Assembly: GCF_003206695.1 (NCBI RefSeq)
Contig: NZ_PZJN01000001.1
Coordinates: 167,392 to 231,391, forward strand
Direction of reading: 5' to 3'
DNA: 64,000 nt
Origin: Salinicola halophyticus
GTDB lineage: Bacteria > Pseudomonadota > Gammaproteobacteria > Pseudomonadales > Halomonadaceae
The position numbers were made by a program, and so were the translations under genes. The notes below the pieces were generated by a model that searched no databases, was not told the DNA's origin, and saw nothing but the letters and a program-made list of their open reading frames with translations. Positions 1 through 8,995 of this stretch are shown here, in pieces; position 1 is the stretch's first letter; every line of letters starts with the position of its first letter.

Positions 1-13
1 TCGCTGGCGTGTT

Positions 14-90
14 TCGTAGCTCGTAGCTCGTAGCTCGTAGCTCGTAGCTCGTAGCTCGTAGCTCGTAGCGCGTAGCTCGTAGCTCATCGC
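14..90. repeat. heptanucleotide tandem repeat abutting the coq7 stop
   Basis: Ten consecutive 7-bp copies of TCGTAGC run from 14 to 83. One copy is altered (GCGTAGC at 70-76), and a degenerate copy (TCATCGC) fills 84-90. The array ends exactly where the coq7 stop codon begins at 91-93. On the plus strand every copy carries TAG, and because 7 is not a multiple of 3 the stops fall in all three frames. The minus strand has no stop within the array. A pure array like this is prone to slippage, so copy number may vary between isolates. Confidence 0.95.
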
Positions 91-732
91 TCAGATCCGA
101 TAGACGCTCGTCGTCATGACCTTCGACACCAGCCGCATGCCCCACTTCAGCGGCAGCGGGAAGCGCTGGCCACCGGATTCCAGCGCCGAGAGTTCGTGCT
201 GCGCTTCGTCGATACGCATCTGTTCCAGCACCGCACGCGAGCGCTTGTCGTCCATCGGCAATTTGCGCAGATGGGCTTCGAGGTGCCGCCCGACCTGCTC
301 TTCGGTCGCCGCCACGAAGCCGAGACTGACCCGGTCGCCGATGGCGCCGGCCAATGCGCCCAGCCCGAAAGAAGCGGCGTAGAACGCCGGATTGAGATAG
401 CTGGTGCGGCTATCGAGCTCCTGCAGGCGCTGATCGCACCAGGCCAGATGGTCGATCTCCTCCGCCGCGGCCTCTTCCATGCGCTCGCGGGTCTCGGTCA
501 GCTTGGCCGTCAGCCCCTGGCCCTGGTAGAGCGCCTGGGCACAGACCTCGCCGGTATGATTGATACGCATCAACCCCGCGACCTGATGGCGCTGCTCATC
601 GTTCAGGGCGCTCTCGGGCTGGACGTTGGCCGGCGATGGGCGACTCGGCTGAGCGGCCTTGGGCACCAGCGTACGCAGCACGGTATCGAACTGGTGAATC
701 AGATTATCGGCGCGGGAAATCTGGCGAGTCAT
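91..732 (-). CDS. coq7: demethoxyubiquinone hydroxylase (Coq7/UbiF-type di-iron enzyme)
   Basis: Hydroxylates the demethoxyquinone ring in late ubiquinone synthesis and is expected at the inner face of the cytoplasmic membrane. The 213-residue protein carries the carboxylate di-iron pattern: GEVCA around E62, EEIDH at 91-95, TEEQVGRH with E144/E145, and DEAQHE with E176 and H179. The frame stays open upstream, but the ATG at 732 is preceded by AGGAGA at good spacing and gives a family-typical N-terminus and length, so the longer 252-residue version was rejected. It reads away from the HIT gene just upstream and could be cotranscribed. The 3' end runs directly into a heptamer repeat. Identity is firm from the four metal-ligand motifs. 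Confidence 0.93.
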   Translation of the reverse strand: MTRQISRADNLIHQFDTVLRTLVPKAAQPSRPSPANVQPESALNDEQRHQVAGLMRINHTGEVCAQALYQGQGLTAKLTETRERMEEAAAEEIDHLAWCDQRLQELDSRTSYLNPAFYAASFGLGALAGAIGDRVSLGFVAATEEQVGRHLEAHLRKLPMDDKRSRAVLEQMRIDEAQHELSALESGGQRFPLPLKWGMRLVSKVMTTSVYRI

Positions 733-817
733 CGATGTCTCCTGGCAATCTAACGGCTGAACAAGGTCGACTATTGTCGACGAGCTGGCACAAGATGCGC
801 CTCGAACGCGTCTTCCC

Positions 818-1162
818 TCAGCCCGGCGGCCATTGCATCGAACGGCCACCCAGCAGATGCATGTGGATATGATAGACCGACTGACCGCCCGCTTCGTTGC
901 AGTTCATCACCACTCGATAACCGTCTTCGGCGAAGCCGAGCTGCTTGGCCAGCCTGGCCGCGGTGTATTGCAGCCGCCCGACCAGCGCCAGATCGCCTTC
1001 CTCGATGTCATTGAGCGTGGCGATCGGCTTCTTGGGAATGATCAGGATATGCGTGGGCGCCTGCGGATTGATGTCGTTGAACGCCAGCACGTGGTCGTCT
1101 TCATAGACGATATCCGCGGCTATTTCGCGATCGATGATCTTGCTGAAGAGTGTCGGCTCCAT
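818..1162 (-). CDS. hinT: HIT-family purine nucleoside phosphoramidase (HinT-like)
   Basis: Small cytoplasmic nucleotide hydrolase of the histidine-triad superfamily. HinT enzymes cleave AMP-lysine and related phosphoramidates. The 114-residue product has the triad HIHMH near the C-terminus (H98, H100, H102), preceded by GGQSVYH, and a HILIIPKKP strand at 38-46, all typical of the HinT branch. Length matches the family (about 113-119). It lies between prkB and coq7 on the same strand with an 85-bp gap to coq7. The physiological substrate cannot be read from the sequence. The family call is secure; the symbol is by resemblance. Confidence 0.88.
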   Translation of the reverse strand: MEPTLFSKIIDREIAADIVYEDDHVLAFNDINPQAPTHILIIPKKPIATLNDIEEGDLALVGRLQYTAARLAKQLGFAEDGYRVVMNCNEAGGQSVYHIHMHLLGGRSMQWPPG

Positions 1163-1209
1163 GAAAGCTCCTGAGTTCGAGATGATTTGCCGGCTGCGGC
1201 GGCTGGCGC

Positions 1210-2082
1210 TCAGCGAAAGCGACGCTGGGCCAGCAGTTGGCGCACCTGGGGCGCGAGGATCAGATCCATCGCCAATGACAGCCGTGCGCCCGGCACGACC
1301 AGCGTGTTGGGCCGGCTCATGAAGGCATCATGAATCATGGTGACCAGATAGGGAAAGTCCACCGCCGCGGGATCCCGGAAACGAATCACCACGAATGACT
1401 CGCCGTCATTGGGTACGTCCTGCAGTTCGAACGGGTTGGAGGTATCGACCGTCGGCACACGCTGGAAGTTGATGTGCGTGCGCGACAGCTGGGGCTGAAT
1501 ATAGCGCACGTAATCGTGCATGCGTCCGAGAATGGTATCGATGACCGCTTCCTGGGAGTAGCCGCGCAGCTTGGTATCGCGATCGATCTTCTGCAGCCAT
1601 TCGAGGTTGATGGTCGGCGCCACGCCGATCAGCATGTCGACGTGCCGGGCGATGTCGACCTCGTGAGTGACCAGACCACCGTGAAGCCCTTCGTAGAGCA
1701 TCAGATCCGTACCGCTGGGAATCGGCTGCCAGTCGGTGAAGGTGCCGACCTGCCAGCCCGCCTCGATCATGCGTTTGTCTTCGGCATGAATGTAGTGGCG
1801 ATAGGTTCCCTTGCCGTTCTCGCCGTACTCCTGGAACAGCGCGTCGAGCTGATCGAGCAGGTTGGCGTTGACCGAAAAATGCGAAAGTTCGGCCTTGCGC
1901 TCCGGCTCGGTCTGCAGGATCTGGGCCAGCTCCGCCCGGGAATAACGGTGGAAGGCGTCGCCATCGATGAACGCGGCGTGCACATCCTCGCGGGCGAACA
2001 TGCGCTCGAAGGTGCGCTTGACCGTGGTGGTGCCGGCCCCCGAGGAGCCGGTCACCGCGATGATCGGAAATTCACGCGACAT
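1210..2082 (-). CDS. prkB: phosphoribulokinase-family kinase (PrkB-like)
   Basis: The 290-residue protein begins with a P-loop, GSSGAGTT at residues 12-19, followed by a conserved phosphoribulokinase/uridine-kinase fold with [12 protein letters not shown] near 40 and YEGLHGG near 130. This is the short bacterial PrkB type found in heterotrophic gammaproteobacteria, not a guaranteed Calvin-cycle enzyme. No RuBisCO or other carbon-fixation gene is present in the window. The ATG at 2082 follows a purine-rich GGAGGC segment. It lies 47 bp upstream of the HIT gene on the same strand. In vivo substrate and role are uncertain; the family assignment is strong. Confidence 0.87.
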   Translation of the reverse strand: MSREFPIIAVTGSSGAGTTTVKRTFERMFAREDVHAAFIDGDAFHRYSRAELAQILQTEPERKAELSHFSVNANLLDQLDALFQEYGENGKGTYRHYIHAEDKRMIEAGWQVGTFTDWQPIPSGTDLMLYEGLHGGLVTHEVDIARHVDMLIGVAPTINLEWLQKIDRDTKLRGYSQEAVIDTILGRMHDYVRYIQPQLSRTHINFQRVPTVDTSNPFELQDVPNDGESFVVIRFRDPAAVDFPYLVTMIHDAFMSRPNTLVVPGARLSLAMDLILAPQVRQLLAQRRFR

Positions 2083-2303
2083 GCCAGGCCTCCCCGACGA
2101 CGAGATTCAACGAACTCCCGAGATCGCTCGAGAAGTCGATCCGTTGTCCGGCCATTCTTTGGCACGTCACTCGCTGCATCGCGGATTCCCTTGTCTCTAA
2201 ACTGCCCGATTTTCTAACTGACTGTCTCTCAGTAACTGACTTTCTCTACATACCCGACTTGCAGGACGGCCGGCGCTCTTGTCACGCCGGTCGACAGGTT
2301 TTC

Positions 2304-3599
2304 TCAGGTTGACCGACGCTCTCGGGCGATGGCGCGATAGGCGATGTCGTGGCGGTACTCGGCGCCGGCCCAGCGGACTACCTCGACGCTGGCATAGGCC
2401 TGCGATGCCGCCGCGCCGACCGTCTCGCCGAGAGCGGTCACACATAGCACACGGCCCCCGCTGGTGACGACGCGACCATCGTCGCTGAGGCGAGTGCCGG
2501 CGTGGAACACCTTGCAACCGGCGGCATCCGCGGCATCGAGCCCGCCGATCTCGTCACCCTTGCGATAGTCACCGGGATAGCCTTCCGCCGCCAGCACCAC
2601 GCCGACTGCGGCACGCGAATCCCACTCGCACTCGATCTGGTCGAGACGGCGCTCCAGCCCGGCCTGGCATAGCGCCACCAGATCGCTCTTCAACCGCATC
2701 AGGATCGGCTGAGTTTCCGGATCGCCGAAACGACAGTTGTACTCGATCACTCTGGGAGCGCCGTCGGCGTCGATCATCAACCCAGCGTAGAGAAAGCCGG
2801 TATAAGGATGACCTTCGGCTGCCATGCCGCGGACGGTGGGCAGGATCACCTCGTCCATGATGCGCTGATAGACGCTCTCGGTGACCACGGGGGCCGGCGA
2901 ATAGGCGCCCATGCCGCCGGTGTTGGGGCCGGTATCGCCATCGCCGGCGCGCTTGTGATCCTGGCTGGTAGCCATCGGCAGCACGTGCTCGCCGTCGACC
3001 ATGACGATGAAGCTCGCCTCCTCGCCGTCGAGAAACTCCTCGATGACGACCCTAGCCCCGGCGTCGCCGAAGGCGTTGTCCTCGAGCATGTCGCGAATCG
3101 CCGCTTCGGCTTCGGCTTCGCTCATCGCCACGACGACGCCCTTGCCCGCGGCCAGGCCGTCGGCCTTGATCACGATCGGCGCCCCCATCTTCCCGAGATA
3201 GGCCAGCGCCGGCGCGACGTCGCTGAAAGTCTGATAATCGGCGGACGGAATCGAATGGCGCGCCAGGAAATCCTTGGTGAAGGCCTTGGAACCTTCGAGC
3301 TGCGCGGCGCCTTCGCTCGGACCGAAGATCGAAAGCCCCGCGGCCTGGAACGCATCGACGACGCCGGCGACGAGCGGCGCTTCCGGCCCCACGATGGTCA
3401 ACTCGATCGCGTTGTCGCGAACAAAGGCGATCAGCCCTTTGCTATCCATGACATCGATGGCAACGTTGGTCAGTCCGGGCTCGCGCGCGGTCCCGGCATT
3501 GCCCGGTGCCACGAAAACCGTCTCGACCTGCGGCGATTGTGCCGCTTTCCACGCCAGCGCATGTTCGCGCCCGCCCCCGCCAATGATCAAAACCTTCAT
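2304..3599 (-). CDS. purD: phosphoribosylamine-glycine ligase
   Basis: Catalyses ATP-dependent ligation of phosphoribosylamine and glycine to GAR, the second step of de novo purine synthesis. The 431-residue length matches GarS. The N-terminus MKVLIIGGGGREHALAWK is the family signature. An ATP-grasp core follows with IKADGLAAGKGVVVA near residues 145-160 and the metal-binding YNCRFGDPETQ near 285-295. The ATG at 3599 follows AGAAGG. purH is not adjacent in this window. A 221-bp spacer separates it from prkB and contains imperfect CTGACT/TCTCT repeats but no obvious gene. Confidence 0.97.
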   Translation of the reverse strand: MKVLIIGGGGREHALAWKAAQSPQVETVFVAPGNAGTAREPGLTNVAIDVMDSKGLIAFVRDNAIELTIVGPEAPLVAGVVDAFQAAGLSIFGPSEGAAQLEGSKAFTKDFLARHSIPSADYQTFSDVAPALAYLGKMGAPIVIKADGLAAGKGVVVAMSEAEAEAAIRDMLEDNAFGDAGARVVIEEFLDGEEASFIVMVDGEHVLPMATSQDHKRAGDGDTGPNTGGMGAYSPAPVVTESVYQRIMDEVILPTVRGMAAEGHPYTGFLYAGLMIDADGAPRVIEYNCRFGDPETQPILMRLKSDLVALCQAGLERRLDQIECEWDSRAAVGVVLAAEGYPGDYRKGDEIGGLDAADAAGCKVFHAGTRLSDDGRVVTSGGRVLCVTALGETVGAAASQAYASVEVVRWAGAEYRHDIAYRAIARERRST

Positions 3600-3772
3600 C
3601 GCTAGCCTTCTTGTGCCAAGCCTTGGCTGGCTGTGTAAGAGTGTGTGTGGGTAAAAACAAGGGGCATTATGTCAGAAAGGTGCTGCGCTCGCCGCTGTGT
3701 TCAGGTAACGCCCGTTCGGGCAGAATGGCCGCCCGGCCCGATCCCTTTTCACGATGTCTCGAACGCCCGCCC

Positions 3773-4483
3773 ATGAACCTGATTCTGCTGCAACCCGATG
3801 AATGGCTGGATGACACTCACGCCGTCATTCGCGACCCCCGCCGCCTGAGCCACCTGCGCGACGTCCACGGCGCCAGCCCCGGCGACGTACTGACCGTGGG
3901 CGCCCTCGATGGCCTGATGGGGCGCGGTGAGCTGCTCTCGCTGGAAGAGACGCAAGCCCGGTTCCGGGTCACGCTGGACCGCGAGCCGCCGGCGCCACTG
4001 CCGGTTCATCTGCTGCTGGCGCTGCCGCGACCACGAATGCTGGCACGGACGCTGGAGCACGTCGCGGCACTGGGGGTCAAACGCGTAACGCTAATGCATA
4101 CGCGCCGCGTCGAGAAGAGCTACTGGCAGTCCCCCGAGCTGAAGCCGGACAAGATCCGCCAGCATCTGCTGCTGGGGCTGGAACAGGCCCGGGATACCCG
4201 GCTGCCGAAGATTACGCTAGAAACCCGCTTCAAACCGTTCGTGGAAGATCGATTGCCGGCCCTGCTCGAGGGTCAGCGCGGCCTGTTGGCACATCCCGGC
4301 CTGAGTCAGGAGTGCCCGCGCGGGATCAGCGATCCGACCCTGCTGGCCATCGGCCCGGAGGGCGGTTTCGTCGATTACGAAGTCGAGAAGTTTCTCGAAC
4401 TGGGTTTCGAGGGCATTCATCTGGGAGAGCGCATTCTACGGGTGGAAACCGCGGTGACGGCGCTGTTGTCGCGATTGTTCTGA
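3773..4483 (+). CDS. rsmE: RsmE-family 16S rRNA (uracil1498-N3)-methyltransferase
   Basis: SPOUT-class RNA methyltransferase that would methylate U1498 of 16S rRNA using SAM. The C-terminal half contains AIGPEGGF (about residue 191) and LGERILRVETA, the knotted SAM-binding motifs of RsmE. The frame is open from 3611, but homologous sequence starts at the ATG at 3773 (MNLILLQPDEW), giving 236 residues, close to the usual 240. It reads toward the flhG-like gene, with a hairpin between them. This is a divergent member lacking the common MRIPR-type opening, so an RsmE paralogue with another target is possible. Confidence 0.85.
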   Translation: MNLILLQPDEWLDDTHAVIRDPRRLSHLRDVHGASPGDVLTVGALDGLMGRGELLSLEETQARFRVTLDREPPAPLPVHLLLALPRPRMLARTLEHVAALGVKRVTLMHTRRVEKSYWQSPELKPDKIRQHLLLGLEQARDTRLPKITLETRFKPFVEDRLPALLEGQRGLLAHPGLSQECPRGISDPTLLAIGPEGGFVDYEVEKFLELGFEGIHLGERILRVETAVTALLSRLF

Positions 4484-4494
4484 ACGGAGAGTCG

Positions 4495-4521
4495 GACCGG
4501 CCCGGGCACCACATGCCGGTC
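4495..4521. terminator. hairpin between convergent rsmE and flhG-like genes
   Basis: GACCGGC (4495-4501) pairs with GCCGGTC (4515-4521) across a 13-nt loop, 12 bp after the rsmE stop. No strong U-tract follows on either strand, so this is a weak terminator or simply a stem-loop between convergent genes. Confidence 0.4.
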
Positions 4522-4527
4522 GTTCGT

Positions 4528-4553
4528 GCTAGCCGCTCGAGCTAGTCGCTCGC
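4528..4553. repeat. 13-bp tandem duplication spanning the flhG-like stop codon
   Basis: GCTAGCCGCTCGA (4528-4540) is followed directly by GCTAGTCGCTCGC (4541-4553), with two mismatches. The second copy contains the stop codon (4542-4544, TAG on the minus strand) and the last codons of the flhG-like gene. It matches the pattern of stop-codon tandem duplications seen elsewhere in the window. Confidence 0.7.
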
Positions 4554-5051
4554 TGCCGATACGCGACCCGACGCGATCAGACGACGCTGCCAGTCGGCCG
4601 GGTCGCGCAGCAGTTCGACGTTCAGAAAGCGTTTGAGAGTCGTGCCCAGATTGGCAAGCAGGCGCATTGTCGCGGGATCCAGAGCAGGTGCGCCCTCTTT
4701 ATCGTCATCGTCGAGCCAGAGCAGCAGAGGCAGAGAGGTGGCGGAAGCCGCTGGCGCGGTGATGGGTGTCAGTGCGCGCTTCACCCGGCGGTAGAGATCG
4801 GCCACGTCGAGCCCAGCCTCGCCAACCTCAGCCACATTAAACCCAGCCGTATCGACCCATAGCATCCAGGCCGTCACGCTCGTTTGCCGAACCTGATCGT
4901 TGCGCAGGGCTTGCCAGCGATGGCCTTCGACGCGGGGAAGTTGCGCTAGCGCTCGCCCTAGCGCGTCCTCTCCCGGATCGCCGATCACGCCCAGCACCAG
5001 GGAATCGGGGCGCTCCGCCCAGGCACGCAGCCCCGCGGCCTGATCCCTCAC
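4542..5051 (-). CDS. FlhG/FleN-like protein lacking a P-loop, FlhF partner candidate
   Basis: The 169-residue product begins MRDQAAGLR. DQAxxLR is the N-terminal motif by which FlhG (MinD/ParA ATPase) stimulates the FlhF GTPase. Where FlhG has KGGVGKT, this protein reads VIGDPGEDALGRALA (about 22-36), so the Walker A site is absent. Later stretches (LPLLLWLDDDD, LLRDPADWQRRL) have no motif I recognise. It is shorter than a usual FlhG (about 270-300). Its start overlaps the flhF stop by 4 bp, indicating translational coupling. Inference: a degenerate or minimal FlhG that may activate FlhF without ATP-dependent cycling. It could instead be an unrelated partner with a convergent N-terminus. Confidence 0.6.
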   Translation of the reverse strand: MRDQAAGLRAWAERPDSLVLGVIGDPGEDALGRALAQLPRVEGHRWQALRNDQVRQTSVTAWMLWVDTAGFNVAEVGEAGLDVADLYRRVKRALTPITAPAASATSLPLLLWLDDDDKEGAPALDPATMRLLANLGTTLKRFLNVELLRDPADWQRRLIASGRVSAASD

Positions 5052-7339
5052 GCCGCAACCGTTCGACCGGAAGCGGTTACGACGCCCGCCTGCGTCAGCG
5101 CGTCATGGGCGCTCAGCGTATCCATTAGCGCTTCCAGCAGCGCCTTGGGGCGGCGCCCGCAGCGGCGTTGCGCGATGCCCGATAGACGCGCGCGAACATC
5201 CATCGCCCAGGTTGCGTCTTCCGCGCCCAATCGCAGGGCCAGCGCGGCCAGCATCGAGGCCAGATGCCAGCGCTGCTCCCGATCCTTCATCAGGCCGCGT
5301 TCCTGCATCAGCTGATCGGCCTGCCGGGTCAGTCCAGGCAAGGCTTCGACGAGCACGGCCTGAGGCATCCGCGATGCCATATCCAGCCCCGCATGACTGC
5401 TGCTCAACCAATAGCGACGTGCCAGTCGGCGGCCATCATCGGCATCCCGGATCTCGCCGCACCACGCCAGCACCGGCAACCCGTGGGGATCCTGCCGGCG
5501 CTGACTGATGCTCGTCTCCAGTCGCGTCAGATGAAGACTGGCGGCGCGCCCCTGATGGCGAACGGGCTGCGGTTCGACGACCTCACCCAGCGCCATCGTC
5601 TGGGACAGCGCCTGAGACAACGTCAGCCATTCGCCGGCGTGACGAATCCGCCGTGCGCCGGTCACCGCGGCCAGCCAGCCGCCACCGGCGGCGTCGAGGC
5701 GTTCGAGATCGGCGACGGCCGGCAGCTGCATCAACAGATGCCAACCGGCTCCGAGCCCGCCGGCCCAGCGCTGCTGCTCGGCATGGCCCGCGGGCAGCCG
5801 ATGGCGCGGCCAGCTCAGCGGCTGGGGCATGCCCTGATGATTCAGCGAGACCAGCGGCATCGCCCGATCGGCACCGCTGACGCTGGAAGTCTTCGACCAG
5901 TAGAGCGCATGCGGCGCGTCCTCTGCCGTGAGCAGACCTTGCTGGGTGGCGTCGGCCATCAGTTGAGCAAACTTGTCAGGGCCGTCATCGGGACGTTTGG
6001 CCCGTTGCCAGACCTGCTCCAGCAGCGTCATGCCCAGATTGTGCTGTCTCAGGGTCTCGAGGGTGGCCGCCAGGGCGTCGCTCTGGCGCAGCACGCCTCG
6101 CGACAATGCCTGCTGACGTGCCTGCTGCGGGGCTAGCTCGCGCCCCGCCGGGGTACTTGAAAAAGGGGATTCCCCCGCGAGCGACAGCGCTTCGTCGAGC
6201 AGGGATTCGGCATCCGCGCGCTCGAGATCTTCCGGCACCCGTTGCCCACGCGAGACATAGCAGAGCTTGAGCCGGTGGCGCATGACCACGTCCAGCACGC
6301 TCCCCAACCGCGCTGCTTCATCGAGCTTGGTCAGAATACAGCCCCACAACGGCTCCCCCGCCTCCGTCGACGCCTGCTGCCAGGCCTCGATGACCTGCGC
6401 CAGGGTATCGCCATGACTGGCCGCGTTGAGCACCAGCACCCGCCGGACCGTTGCCGGACCGCTGCCCAGCCGCGCGATCTCGCCCATTAGACGCTGATCG
6501 CGCTGGCTCATGCCGACGGTATCGATCACCGTCAGCTTTTTCCCCGAACTGCGCGACAGCAAGGCCCGGCGCGGCTGAGTCAGACGCGTCAGCAGATCGC
6601 CGAGATCACCGTCCGCCTCCAGCGCATGGACTTCCGTGCCCAGCAGCCGCGCGTAGATACGCAGCTGTTCGGCGGCGCCGATCCGGTAGCTGTCGGTCGT
6701 CACCAGCGCGACATCCTTGGGGCCGTGACGCATCACGTAGCGCGACGCCAGTTTGGCCGTCGTGGTGGTCTTGCCGACGCCGGTAGGGCCGACCAGCGCA
6801 AACACGCCGCCGGCGTCGAACACGGCGTCCTCGTCCTCCAGCAACGACAGTCGCGAGCGTAGCTGACGCACCAGCCAAGCCTTCACAGCGGGGGAATCCG
6901 GGGCTTCGTCGCGCAACTCCTCCGGCGGATCCTGCAACACGTCATCGGCCAGCGTGGCGCTGAACCCGGCCTGAATCAGCTGCTGGCGCAAGCCGGCAAC
7001 CAGCGTCGACACACCGGATGTCGAGGCGGATGGCGTGGCAACAGCGCTCTCGCGCAGCATGGTGCGGACATCATCGAGCAGCTGCCGGTTGAGCGCCTGC
7101 AGGGTTTCTACGGTCGCGTCACCGAGGGGTTCGGCGGCCGGTGTCGCGACGGCGGCCTCCGTCGTCGAAGGATCGAACTCGGAAAGCGCCTGCTCATGCT
7201 CCTGTTCGGGCATGGCAATGATCTCGACCCCTCCTTCGACGGAGCGGTTGGAAAGAATCAACACCTGATCCCCCAGCGCCGATCTCACTTGGCGCATGGC
7301 TTCGCGGCTGTTGCTGGCAATGAAACGCTGGACGCCCAT
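5048..7339 (-). CDS. flhF: FlhF SRP-type GTPase with long C-terminal extension
   Basis: FlhF directs flagellar placement and number as an SRP-family GTPase at the membrane. The ATG at 7339 (after GAGGAAG) gives 763 residues opening with MGVQRFIASNSREAM, the usual FlhF N-terminus; the frame remains open further upstream but without homology. The NG domain shows GPTGVGKTTTT at 184-194, DSYRIGAAEQL at 216-226, DTVG at 273-276, TKLDE at 337-341 and GQRVPEDL at 364-371. The G domain ends near 390, where most FlhF proteins stop. About 370 further residues follow with no motif I recognise. No other flagellar gene is nearby, apart from the coupled FlhG-like gene. The G-domain identity is firm; the role of the extension is unknown. 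Confidence 0.85.
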   Translation of the reverse strand: MGVQRFIASNSREAMRQVRSALGDQVLILSNRSVEGGVEIIAMPEQEHEQALSEFDPSTTEAAVATPAAEPLGDATVETLQALNRQLLDDVRTMLRESAVATPSASTSGVSTLVAGLRQQLIQAGFSATLADDVLQDPPEELRDEAPDSPAVKAWLVRQLRSRLSLLEDEDAVFDAGGVFALVGPTGVGKTTTTAKLASRYVMRHGPKDVALVTTDSYRIGAAEQLRIYARLLGTEVHALEADGDLGDLLTRLTQPRRALLSRSSGKKLTVIDTVGMSQRDQRLMGEIARLGSGPATVRRVLVLNAASHGDTLAQVIEAWQQASTEAGEPLWGCILTKLDEAARLGSVLDVVMRHRLKLCYVSRGQRVPEDLERADAESLLDEALSLAGESPFSSTPAGRELAPQQARQQALSRGVLRQSDALAATLETLRQHNLGMTLLEQVWQRAKRPDDGPDKFAQLMADATQQGLLTAEDAPHALYWSKTSSVSGADRAMPLVSLNHQGMPQPLSWPRHRLPAGHAEQQRWAGGLGAGWHLLMQLPAVADLERLDAAGGGWLAAVTGARRIRHAGEWLTLSQALSQTMALGEVVEPQPVRHQGRAASLHLTRLETSISQRRQDPHGLPVLAWCGEIRDADDGRRLARRYWLSSSHAGLDMASRMPQAVLVEALPGLTRQADQLMQERGLMKDREQRWHLASMLAALALRLGAEDATWAMDVRARLSGIAQRRCGRRPKALLEALMDTLSAHDALTQAGVVTASGRTVAA

Positions 7340-7556
7340 GGCTTCCTCGGTAGCTCGAGGCAGCCACTCGGTCATCGCGGGCTGCTCTGGAAAATCGCGC
7401 CCACAGTCTGCCAGCCGAGAAGCCTCGGGGAAGGATCGGAATGGCATTGAAATCGGCGCCAATTCGCCGCGTGAACGATCCCTACGAGATTGGGATCGAT
7501 AACGGCACTAACGGCGTGTGGAACAATGAAGTCTGCGAGGAGGATGGCTAGACGAG

Positions 7557-7581
7557 ACCGGCGCCAAGGTTCGGCGCCGGT
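7557..7581 (-). terminator. hairpin downstream of mltB-like gene
   Basis: ACCGGCGCC (7557-7565) pairs perfectly with GGCGCCGGT (7573-7581) across a 7-nt loop, 13 bp beyond the mltB-like stop. The following minus-strand sequence is only moderately U-rich (TCTCGTCT). A likely intrinsic or bidirectional terminator. Confidence 0.6.
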
Positions 7582-7594
7582 TCGACGGTCGCGA

Positions 7595-8995
7595 TCAGCT
7601 GTCGGTGAGTTGCTGGATCAGCGACTGAGTGGGATAACCGTCGGGGATGACGCCGACACTGCGCTGATAGTCACGCAATCCCGCGCGGGTATTGGGTCCG
7701 ACCAGGCCATCCGGCGTGCCGACCTCGAAGCCGTGATCGTTGAGACCCTGCTGCATGCGGCGGATGCGATCCCGCGATAGTGCCGGCTCGTCACGCGGCC
7801 AGTCGCTCTGGATACCCGGGCGCCCGGCCAGCCGATCCGACAGTGTCGCCACCGCCAGCGCATAGCTGGTCGAGGCGTTGTAACGCATGATCACGCGGAA
7901 GTTGTGACCCACCAGAAAGGCCGGTCCCTTGGCGCCGGCGGGCGCAATGACCGAGGCCTGATCGAAGTCCGGCAACGATTGGCCGTCCAGGCGCTTCACA
8001 CCCTGCGCCTGCCAGTCCTGGGCCGCATGGCGCACCGATAGCTCGGTCTGCGAGTAATCGAAATCATCCGGCAGTGTGACCTCGACGCCCCAGGGCTGGC
8101 CGCGCTGCCAGCCGGAAGCATCCAGATAGTTGGCGGTCGAGCCCATCACGTCGGGAATGCTGCCCCAGATGTCGCGCCGACCGTCGCCATCTTCATCCAC
8201 CGCATAGGCCAGGAAGCTGCTGGGGATGAACTGGGTATGGCCCATCGCCCCGGCCCAGGAACCCCGCATGCGATCGCGATCGATATCGCCATTCTGCAGA
8301 ATCTTGAGCGCCGCCATCAGTTCGCTCCGCGCGAACGACTGACGGCGACCGTCGAAACCCAGCGTGGAGAGCGCGTCGATGGTCTCGAAGTCGCCGAAGT
8401 TGCTGCCGTAATTGCTCTCGATGCCCCAGATGGCGACGATCACTTCGCCAGGAACGCCATATTGCTGCGTCACCTCGTCCGCCGTGGCGCGATTTTCCGC
8501 GAGCCGTTCACGCCCGTTGGCGACGCGAGTCGACGATACGGCCGTGTCGAGATAACTCCAGATCTGACGGGTGAACTCCGGTTGGGAGCGATCGAGCTCG
8601 AGAATACGCGGCTGGTAGCGGGCCTGATCGAAGGCTTCGGCAAGCGTTGCCTGGTCGATGCCCTCGGCAGCGGCGCGCTGGCGGAAATCGTCGACCCAGG
8701 CATCGAACTTGGAGGCATCCTGAGCGACCTCCGGGTCCGAATCCCGTTTTGCCTCATCGTCTGCCGCCGTCGCCGAGGACGCCTGCGAGTTCGATGGCTC
8801 GGACCGCGGCGATGCCGGCTGGGGTGAAGTCGCTCCAGACGGGTTCGTTCCCGAGGGGTTCGCGCTGGAAGTCGCACCCGCGTCCGAGGCGCTCGGCGCC
8901 GTGTGGGTATCGGCAACGCTCTGACAGCCCAGGAGGGCGAGACAGAGGCACAGCGAGAGTGTGGCTGGGGCCTTGACCGGCAATGAACGCTTCAC
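7595..8995 (-). CDS. MltB-type lytic murein transglycosylase lipoprotein
   Basis: Outer-membrane-anchored enzyme that cleaves peptidoglycan glycan strands to 1,6-anhydro products. The N-terminus is a lipoprotein signal with LLGC and lipidated Cys at residue 24. A Ser/Pro/Ala-rich linker (about 40-80) leads to the SltB/MltB domain, with catalytic Glu193 in GIESNYGSNFG. A C-terminal PG_binding_1 module (about 400-466) contains LNDHGFEVGTPDGLVGPNTR. The start is GTG at 8995, preceded by AAGGA; the nearby ATG at 9005 is out of frame. The PG-binding C-terminus is typical of the longer MltB paralogues. The 466-residue length is normal once the linker is counted. Confidence 0.92.
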   Translation of the reverse strand: MKRSLPVKAPATLSLCLCLALLGCQSVADTHTAPSASDAGATSSANPSGTNPSGATSPQPASPRSEPSNSQASSATAADDEAKRDSDPEVAQDASKFDAWVDDFRQRAAAEGIDQATLAEAFDQARYQPRILELDRSQPEFTRQIWSYLDTAVSSTRVANGRERLAENRATADEVTQQYGVPGEVIVAIWGIESNYGSNFGDFETIDALSTLGFDGRRQSFARSELMAALKILQNGDIDRDRMRGSWAGAMGHTQFIPSSFLAYAVDEDGDGRRDIWGSIPDVMGSTANYLDASGWQRGQPWGVEVTLPDDFDYSQTELSVRHAAQDWQAQGVKRLDGQSLPDFDQASVIAPAGAKGPAFLVGHNFRVIMRYNASTSYALAVATLSDRLAGRPGIQSDWPRDEPALSRDRIRRMQQGLNDHGFEVGTPDGLVGPNTRAGLRDYQRSVGVIPDGYPTQSLIQQLTDS

